Positions 12,550-22,747 of a DNA stretch of 64,000 nucleotides are shown one piece after another. A model generated the notes under the pieces. It had not been told where the DNA came from. It saw only the letters and a program-made list of their open reading frames with translations, and did no database searches. The stretch's first letter is position 1. Each line of letters begins with the position of its first letter. The stretch covers positions 10,602,631 to 10,666,630 of the forward strand of contig CM054135.1 in assembly GCA_028751875.1 (NCBI GenBank), read 5' to 3'. The stretch comes from Rapana venosa. Lineage: Eukaryota > Mollusca > Gastropoda > Neogastropoda > Muricidae. Both the position numbers and the translations under genes were made by a program.

Positions 12550-12552
12550 AAA
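12369..12552. repeat. (GA)n microsatellite
   Basis: About 180 bp of GA with GGAGA interruptions, downstream of the last DNAL4 exon. Confidence 0.95.
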
Positions 12553-12834
12553 GCAAGTCTTTAAGTTGTTCAATAAAGTTCCATGCACTTAACTGGTAAA
12601 AACAATGACATCAACAATTCATTCTTCACAGAGTTTGGTCCCCCTGGTCAACAGCAGCAGTGACATATGAACAAGAAGGAAAAAACCGGGAAAAAATACC
12701 CCCCCCAAAAAAAAAAAAAAAAAAAAATCCATTCATGACGAATACAACATTCCCACAGAGGAAAACAGTGAGAGACGATCGGAAGATGAACATATGTATA
12801 TATATATATTATTATTATTATTATTATGCCGACA

Positions 12835-12999
12835 TCATGAGCACTTCCACACGCAAATGGCCAGGTTCCCGCCAAAGAACATGTACAACAGGTTCTTGAC
12901 TTCATGGGTGATCTCAAAACCATACCCCTCTCCCACAACGGCATGCCACGACGCTCCAAACTTCTTGTCCATTGTGTCCTTTATCATCTTGGCTGCGTT
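12835..12999 (-). CDS. DNAL4: DNAL4 coding exon 3 (terminal)
   Basis: 54 codons plus TGA, from NAAKMIKD to VWKCS. This is the core of the LC8-like fold. The acceptor CAG is preceded by a long TG/TGCA repeat rather than a normal polypyrimidine tract. Confidence 0.95.
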   Translation of the reverse strand, partial: NAAKMIKDTMDKKFGASWHAVVGEGYGFEITHEVKNLLYMFFGGNLAICVWKCS

Positions 13000-14986
13000 C
13001 TGCACACACATGCATGCATGCACACACACACATACATCCATGCATGCACGCGTGCACACACACATGCACGCATGCCCACACACACACAGACACACGCGCA
13101 CCCACACACACTCACACACACACACGGACACACGCGTGCCCACACACACACACACACACCAGTTCATTTACAGTCAGTGACCACAAACAAAACAAAAAAA
13201 CTAAATCAAAATCGACAACAGTTGTTTCACCACAGCAGCATAGTTTTTGCCTCTCTCTCTCTCTCACAGGGTAATTAGCCGTGCCTTTCCTTGCTTGGCT
13301 TATTCCTGTTTATGTTTATTTTCATTTTTTTTTTCATGTATGAAATTAGATTGGGGTGAATTTGCATGGAAAGTCCATCATCAATGTATGTATTTTTTCT
13401 TTCTTTATATCATTCTTCATGCTATGTATTGCACGTTAATTACTTTCGTTTTCTTTTGCTTTTTTTTTTTTTTCCGCAGAGGGCTGGATGTAAAAAAGCT
13501 ATTGTTATGCTTATTCTATAACCCTCTATAAATAAAATTTGTTCATTTCTTCTCTCTCTCTCTCTCTCTTGGGGGGCCCATCACATGATGTGAAGGAGAA
13601 GACGTACTGAAATTGCTCTGGTATTTTTGTGAAATAGTATCTAGTTCTAAGTGGTTTTAGTTTTTCATTGTTGGCATGTAGTTAGATCAGGAGGATGGGA
13701 ATTTCAGTGCAACTGTACAGGGATGTCTGTGAGACATTTGCGGCAGTATTTGCCTGTTTCATGTCGAAACGGGCAGAATTCAAATCTGCCATGCATACCT
13801 CCATCCTGACACTGAAAAGCCAGCCAGATGGTGTCCTGTTAGGACTGACCCTCACCTATCTATTTTGGGGGGGACTTTTATTGCAGTGTGGTGACATGGA
13901 GACCAACCCTGGACCCACCCCCCTAAATCTACTGGCCAAGGATGCAAGCTGAGGCAAATGAGCTTGACAACGGGTGGTGGTCAAACTGTCGCAGGGAAGC
14001 CTCGCAGGACCAAAACCAGTGCAGAGGTGGCTGCCAACACACCTATGACCATACAACACAGACAGGATTCCTCTCCCGCAGCAACTCCCCAGGAACTGAC
14101 GCTGAACACGATGACAGACAAAACAGAGAAGCTGGAAAATCTTTTGAAGTCTACAGTGGACAGTTTCAAGTGATTCAGGTGTTGACAGACAGTGTTGGTG
14201 TCTTGAAAGAAGAAATGTGTGACCTAAGAAGAGACATGGACAATCTCAAAACTGAAAACATAGAACTACAACAGACAAATACAGAACTGACGAACAGAGT
14301 GGATAAGCTGGAAAAGAGGGCTGACGAAGCAGAAGGACGATCACGGCGAAACAACATCATTGTTCATGGCTTAGAGAAGAAAACAAATGAGAGTGGTGCT
14401 GACTGTAAGATGGCTGTGAAAAATCTTCTTTCTGAAAAAATGGATGTCAAGGATGTAAAGTTTGATATAGAGTGGCCCGTATCAATTCTAATGCTAACTC
14501 TCCTATTATTGCCAGATGCTGTTTTTATCAGGATAAGATTAGAATAATGAAGGCAAAATCTCACCTGAAAGGCTCTAGTACTTTAGTAGATGAAGATTTT
14601 TCTCAGTCGGTTAGGGAAATTAGGCGCAAATTGACCCCATATTTAAAGAGCGCTACAGCAGAGGGGAAACAAGTAAGAATGGTTTTTGACCATCTGATAA
14701 TAAACGGAGAAAAGGTGACCCTCAATAATCTCCAAAGAAAGAAATAGCTGTCTGGCCGGCCCATACACACATCTTGGTTTCTTAAGTCATATTTTTTTAA
14801 AACTGATTTTTATTGTGGTAGTTGTGGGTATACATTAACATTTTGGTTTTTTTGTGTTACTTATTTTTTTCACTAAAATACTAAGCAGTTTGGCAACCCC
14901 CCTTCATATATGGGCCAATGGCCTTTTTGTGAATAAATCTTTCGAGTTCGAGTTTTCTCTCTCTCTCTCTCTCTCTCTCTTCCTCT

Positions 14987-15030
<44 letters not shown>

Positions 15031-15253
15031 CCTCTCTCTCTCCTCTCCCTCTCTCTCACACACACAGACATATCCAGGAGCTGAAAGTTGAGTCAGGCCA
15101 GGCCAAAAGCACGATCCGTACTAAGAAATGCCTTTAAAAATGCTATCATTGAAAGACATTTTCTGGGTGTGAATTTCTTCTGATTTTTTCCCCCTCTTAC
15201 ATGAGTCTTTGATAAACCATTTTCAAAATATATATACATACATACATACATAC

Positions 15254-15286
<33 letters not shown>

Positions 15287-18200
15287 TAGATAGATAGATA
15301 TACATATATATATATATTCATATAGAGAGAGAGAAAAAGAGAGAGAGAGAGAAAAAGAGAGAGAGAGAGAGAGAGAGAGAAGAGAAGAGAGAGAGAGAGG
15401 GGAGAGAGAGAGGAGAGAGAGAGAGAGAGAGAGAGAACTCAAACGATTTATTCACAAAAAGGCCATTGGCCCATACATGAAGGGGGGTTGCTGAACTGCT
15501 TAGTATCCTAGAGAGAAAAATAAGGAAACACAAAAAACCCCAAAAGGTTATTGTATAACCACAACCACCACAAGAAAAATCAGTTATAAAACAAAAAAAT
15601 ATGACTTAAGAAACCAAGATATCTCTTATTCTAAAGGCTTTACTGCACAAATATAAAGCAAGGCTTACATATAACATGAACAAAAATATGACAAAACTTT
15701 GAAACTCACATGCATATGTTTAAATGCATGTTACTGTTAGTGAGTGTAATTATGTAAATTTTGCACACACACACACTCTCTCTCTCTCATGCATACACGT
15801 ATGCGCACACATGCATGCACACACACACTCACACACACATAAGTGCTTATTACATTATCCTCAATATAAAAGATTTTTTTTTTTAAACACACACACATTG
15901 ATGTATACATATGCTTTCTCTCTTTCATCAAATGTTACTTTTTACACAAAAGTTTGCTTACAAGACAAAATGCTTCATAAAATGCATACTTATAGTTATA
16001 CATACCTCTGACATCAGGAGTACCAGAGTTTGCATGCAAATATCAATGTTATATTATCTTGGTTGCACCTATAAAAAAAATTTCAATATGATATTGATAT
16101 AGGAACAAAACAAGACAGGGGTGTTACTGGTACATTTCAGTACACTGATAAAATGCTAGTGCAACTCAGAATCTGTAAATGCTTCAGTTCACTGACAGAA
16201 TACTAATCTTATTCAGAAAACTATGAAAAGATGTTAGCTGAAAATACAAAGACTGTTAAAATAACAGAACTTTCACTCTCCAACAGTTAACCTATTGAGA
16301 TCACTCTTACTAACTCAGAATTGTGTCAGCCAGTTTGTGATTCAGAAAAAACACACAATTGTCTTGCTTCGGTTATGTCTTTAGTAATCTGTGTCATGTG
16401 CAATGTAAAATGAATTTCTATACCTTTCAAAATGAACACATCTTGATAAAGTTTATCTAGGAAAAAAACAAACCCAACTGTAATCAATCTCATTATTTCA
16501 AGCCTTGGTTGAGAAGACTGTGAGAAGGAAGTGATAACTTCTAAGAACCTCCGAAAACTGTTCTGGACTGGGAGTCAGAAAAGATTCTGATGTTATAAAA
16601 TCAAAACACTGGCACAGTTACAGGTGTCCTTTACTGAAAACAAATGCTGGAAAATGTTCAAATTCTCACTTTCAAACTTACTTACATTTATCATGTCTCA
16701 CTCACTATTTTCTTTTGATTTTTTGTATTCCTCAGCAAGAGCTTCGAGGCTCACCAATGGCGATATTGTTTGTATATGCAACCATTCCCTCCCCCCCCCC
16801 CCCCCCCCCCCCCCAACCCCACCCCACCATTCAGGTAGCTGCATTCTGACTGTGGGGATGGTGTCGAAACACAACACCTGTGTACATGCGTTTTAAACAA
16901 TTTAGTTATCTGTTGCTACTGGCACAAAATAGTCTACTCTTCCAAAAGGCAGAGCCGGTTTTTAATGTGAGCTCAAGATGTTCTGCTAGCATTTGCACAT
17001 GTACATGGGGCCTCAATTTATAGTCTCATCCAAAAGTCTTTGACATTCAGTTCAATTTCCTTGTCAAACTGGGAAGAAAGGCCAAGGCTGGGAGTCAAAC
17101 CCAGGGCCTAAGGTTTACTTGTTAGGCAGGTGAACGTCTTAACCGTCCTGCCACCTTCCTTCTAGTATCTCACTATTTAATGCTGTCTTGTCAATAAAAA
17201 TATAATCTTATCAAAAACAATCAACTAAAACTAAAAACTCAAAAGATGAAAACTTTCACAAAACTGCATAACAATCCACATGATGCAGTCATATTATACT
17301 GCTTTAAGAAGGAAGGTTTCAGGATGGTTTAGACATTCACCTTTCTAGTGAGTAAATGTGAGGTTCTGGGTTCAATTCCCAGCCTTGCCCTTTCTTCCCA
17401 GTTTGATGCGAACATTCACCTGAAAGTCAAGTCCTTCAAGGGAGACTCTTTAGTAAACAAACAGAAGAAAATAACAAACATTAACAACAAAAAAGATATT
17501 GTCTACCCGCCAACAGAAGGTAACACTTAATAGACGTTGGATTTTTTTCTAACACCTGACGTGTGTTCTTTCTGAACACTTTATTTCATACTTGAAATAA
17601 TTTTTTGAAGTAACTCTCTTTATTTCAAGGCTGTTTTCCTTTACAAATGCTCCATCTAAGAAGGAAGGTGGCAGGACGGTTAAGACATTGGCCTGCCTAA
17701 TATTATTACTAATAAGTTAACTGTGAGCTTCTGGGTTCAAATCCAGCCTTTGCCCTTTCTTCCCAGTTTGATGAGAAAATCAAACGGTACACTGAATGTC
17801 AAAGTCCTTCAAATAAGACTACTTATAACCAAAGTCCTGTATGTGAATGCACACAGAACATCTTGCACACACATTTTTAAAAATCCATTCCGTCTTTTGG
17901 AAGAGAAGGCCATTTCAAGACAGTACAGTATGTTCTTTCGAGCCAGAAGGCCCATAGAGCCGGAGCTTATCCCGGTTTCTGTAGCGTTAAGCGAACTGAT
18001 GGTTTTTCACCACCCCTGTGACAGGACGCTAGTCTGTCGCCAGATACTTCCCCAGCAGAGCTGGTACCCACTTGTACACCTGGGTGGAGTGAGGAAAATA
18101 GGAGTAAAGTGTCTTTCCCAAGGACACAACACCGAGCCGAGAGCGGGGATCGAACCCGCGACCTCTGGATCACGAGTTGACCGCCTAAACCACTCGACCA

Positions 18201-18720
18201 CGGTGCCTCCATTTCAAGACAGTAGGAATGACAACATGTCAAAACTGCATGCACACAGGTATCGTGCTAAGACAGACACTAGCCCTCAAGTTGGAACGCT
18301 GCTACCTTAACAGTGGGAGGAAAAAACGGTCGCATACGCAAAAATCTCATCATTGGTAAACCTCCGAGCTCTAGCCTGGAAGGTAACAAAAGAAAAAAGA
18401 CCCATCTGTATGGGAACAATTTTTATTTAAAAGCAAAACAAAACAAACAAAAAAAGATCCATCTATATGGAAAAAAAAATATTTAAAAACAAAACAAAAA
18501 CAAATTATTTAAAAACAAAACAAAACAAACAAAAAAAATCCATCTGAATGAAAAAAACTACGGGACCAAACAGGAAAAACGATAATTTATCGGTCGACAA
18601 TGAAAATACATATACTGTTTATAAATCGATCAGAGCAAAAGTCCTTAGCCGGTGATGATATTATATAAACACTACCTCCTTGGTTTCAAAACAAAATTTT
18701 CTTCAAAGAAAATCGTACTG

Positions 18721-18775
<55 letters not shown>

Positions 18776-20740
18776 GTAGCGGCAGCCAAAATTTTATATA
18801 GTATTTGTGTACATTAAAATGGTATTTTTGAAAAGAACTTTTTAAAACAAACACAACAAAAAAAGAATTATGTCTCTATCTCTATTTTTTCAAAAGTTAT
18901 GGGTGTCTAAGATGGCGGTATATTTTTCGGCCATTTTAACTGTATGGAAGCCTTTTTTGGAAAGGACCTGTAGCGGAAAGCACTACAATCACACCCATAA
19001 AAATTTCCACATACAATGTCTTAATACTAATAATCCCTACAAAAAGAATCAGCTCTCTATCTTGAAGGGGAAAAATGATTTTACTTGTTAAAATTGCCTC
19101 ATCATGTGATTGGCAGTTCACTCAAATAGCACGATAAAGCCATTTTTTGAGTCCAACAGGTTGGATAAGATAGCATCTTATGGCTACATTTTTACATTGC
19201 TTAAAAGATATGCATACATAGATTATGTCCAAATTTTTTCTAGGGCTATCCTAGACCAAATTTTTGTAAATATTGGGGTCTAATTTTGCCGAAAACCCTA
19301 AAATGCCCTGCGACGGACCAAAAAGACAGTACATGGTAGATTTTCATTAAATACTTTTGTACCTGTATAGATATTGACTTGGAATTTGGTGGTGTAAAAT
19401 ATGGTTGTATATGCTATTTAAAAATACATTTATTGATTTTTTTCAACAATTACATAAGTGTTTTAGATTCAAAAATGGGCCCCCAATGGCTAAAAATGTG
19501 GTGAACATTAAAGTGAAATGTTTTTGAAACACTAGTTTTTGTGAAAACATGCTTAGAAAAGAAACAAAAATCATTTAAACTTTATATTTAATGATTAATT
19601 TAGATGAATAATCCATATTTTAATGATTAATCACTTTGCATGCATTTTCATATGTTGTGATATATCATTCTGAGAACCAGCTTCACTAATGCCTAATTAC
19701 AGGTGGTAAAGGAGAGGACAGGTTCATTGCCAGTATGGGGCAGCTCAGTGCTCCTACTAAACTTGTAAACCTCTGATGTCAGAGAACTAGGCTGGTGTAA
19801 ATTTGATGCTACAGTGTTTAGAGGACATGAGGATGCAGAAGCGCAAGAAGCCAAATCACTTGAATCAGCCAAAGCCACTCAACCTTTTAATGATGAAACA
19901 CACATTTGAAGGAGAAAAGACCAAAAAGCAAAAATTTATTCCAGTCTTTTATAATTTTTCTCTGGTAGGCAGTTGAAGCCAGCTTTGATGTCTTATTTTT
20001 AATTTTTTTCCCATGTTGTGTACAAGGCTGCCTCTTCCACAGAATTTCCTGTCAGTTGCTCCCCCCACGGTACATATAATATCATTATGTGTTTTCCATG
20101 CCCGTTTTCAAAAGCAAATAACAGCTTTCAAAAGTCCACATGAAGCCGTGAAGGGGATGCATAATCTCCAGATGATGTCCATGTTGGTGGTTACAACATT
20201 TTTACACAATCCTTAAATGGACACAGCTGTCTACATGAACTGGCTTCGACAAAATGTTCTTTCTATTTGGGGTATCCTGTAGTTTCATTTTCTTTCAACT
20301 TAGTCAGAAGACACTGCAACCCTGGAAGCTCAATATACAATTGATTGACAGAGAAATGTGGCCGTTTCAATCAATGTCTTTCACCTTCTTGCTTTAGTAC
20401 CAATAACTGAATCAGCAGATGTTTGCAAATCTCTGCAACACACCTTTGGATGACAACTGTTTAGGGGTTGCCAGAAAAATAGACCTCAGCTTGTTAAGTT
20501 AATTTCCATTTCTATGTCAGCATTTAAGGAAATGAAAACTAAAAGGTTTATAGAAACGGTATGCATAGACAAAGAAAATAATTGGGGGGACACACTATGA
20601 CACACATAAGAAATCCCAAATCTTCATTCCATTGGTGCTAACTGCTGGTAATGACTGCAGTACAAATGTGTCACAGATTGATAAAGGTTGAAATAAAGAA
20701 TTATTACCTGAAGCACATCTGTGTTAACTTCTTTATTATA

Positions 20741-20803
<63 letters not shown>

Positions 20804-22363
20804 GTGTGTTTATGCTAGCACTGGAAGCCAATCAACCCCAAAATAAAGGAAAAGGGAATGAATGGGATGGGGGGGGGGGGGGGGGGGGATGCTAGGCTGA
20901 TAGACACTGTACTAATATGTATTTTGTATGGTAATAATAATACAAAAGATAATAATAAGCTCACTAATTTAGTAAATTTCTGCACTGACATGTAACTCTA
21001 CCTTGTATATGTTGCCGGGGAAGAAACTCATTGATATCACATTAATTTATGGAAAGATTGAGTAACTCAAAAATCCCCCGGCACAAACTAAACAAAGAAA
21101 ATAAACTAAAATCCACTTTCAATTCACCAAAAATGATTACTAAAGTGTGAATTGGTCAAAACAAAAAAAAAAAACGGGACGACGTTTGCTTCATGAAATC
21201 ACGGAGTCACGACGATCTCGGATTATCTTCTCTTTGTTAGGGTGGTCATTCGGTAAAAACGTTAAAAACGATCGCTATTTCACCATGTAACCTTACCAAA
21301 AAAATACATTGTATAGAGATACGTTCAAACTATCTTATTTTGCAATCATCGTAAATTGTGAAGTGATTTTTTTGGAAATATCTGACCCAAATCGGGCATG
21401 CTTTTTCTTTCCGGTTCGCACATGTTGGAAGATCGACAACGATCGTAATAGTCCTTTACTAAGTCTTCGTTTTCAACAATCGCACAAATTATTAAAGCAA
21501 ACCACGCGATCTTGTATAAAATAAACTGTTATATCGATGATCTATATTGAAACATTATGAAATTTACCCCGTTAATCGAAAAAATTCGTCGATCCTTGAC
21601 AAGATCGGTTCAAGATCGGTTTTGCGATGTCCGTTTGTCCTTGGGCCCTTGCGTTAACGAACTTTTCCCCAGTTTGAACACTTTTCTTCTATTGGTTTGC
21701 GGGTGGACGACAGCCCTGAATACATTAAAACCCCTTCCCAAATTAGTACAAATAGGTCGTCTAGTTTGATTTTCACCTTGAGTATTGGCTATTTTAAGCT
21801 ACAGGTTCTTCGGAGTTCGCCGTCGGAGATCGTGTACCACCAAAAATCCTGTTTTTCGCGAAAATTAGCCAGTTATGAAAAAACTTTCACCCATCTTGAT
21901 ATTCTACAATAAAATCTGAACACAATGATACCAAATATAGTGACAATAGTTGTCTGTCGCGAATACGCATCGGATTCAAAGTGGTCGTGTCTCTTTGAAG
22001 ATTTGCCCATGTGCCCGAAAATGGCGGCCGCGCAGCGATTTTTAGCGGAACGCACACCTCATTCACACGCTTTGCGTATTGACGATACACAAGCCACAGA
22101 AATAAAAATGCATTCAATGAAAAGAAGAAAGATTGAACTTTTTTCGGATATACAGTGTTTTTTAATCAGTAAAACAGAAGCGGAGTAATAAGGAAGTGAA
22201 AAGACTGAAAATTTGCCACTTTTCAGCAGTGATGACAGAATTCGCCTGGGGCTGCCGCTACCTAATATATATATATATATATATTGCATGAAAAGTTCAG
22301 TCATTATATTTGGTAGCTGATAGACATCAATCTGTTTAAACTGCTACAAAAGTGGTTGCGGAT

Positions 22364-22398
<35 letters not shown>

Positions 22399-22693
22399 AG
22401 GTGGAAGACACCTTAGACAGCATATATTATTTACCTCATTGTTGTTGGCAAATTTTTCACAGGCTGTCACACACAGCTCCATAGCCTCTGTTTTCATCTC
22501 ATCATTCATGTCAGAGTGCTGGAAAACAAGAAGAGAAAAAAAAATGTCCGGGCTTTCTCAAACAGATCAATTGCTTTATTTGAAAAAAAAAAAAAGGAAA
22601 CTGGTAGATTTAAAGACAAAAAACAATGTTTTTTCCAGTCATTTTGTGTGTGTGTGTGTGTGTGTTATGTGTGTGTGTGTGTACGTGTGTGTG

Positions 22694-22747
<54 letters not shown>

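Larger units (their letters stand above)
7100..12834 (-). other. Gene-free stretch downstream of DNAL4 (possible long 3' UTR)
   Basis: No coding exon is recognised. It lies downstream of the DNAL4 stop codon. AT-rich sequence with minus-strand AATAAA signals (plus TTTATT at 11731-11736 and 7338-7343) could be 3' UTR, but a 1- or 5.5-kb UTR cannot be shown from sequence alone. It also contains an antisense SINE-2 piece (7995-8105), A/GA-rich tracts (9420-9490), a CTTC/CTTT run (10150-10186), a CA run (10280-10340) and an antisense SINE-1 piece (11188-11300). Confidence 0.45.

Noticed and set aside
18136..18208. tRNA gene (Ser/Leu-like cloverleaf)
   Set aside because: It is the head of SINE-5, followed by a SINE body and enclosed by a target-site duplication. 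The same applies to the tRNA-like heads of the other SINEs.
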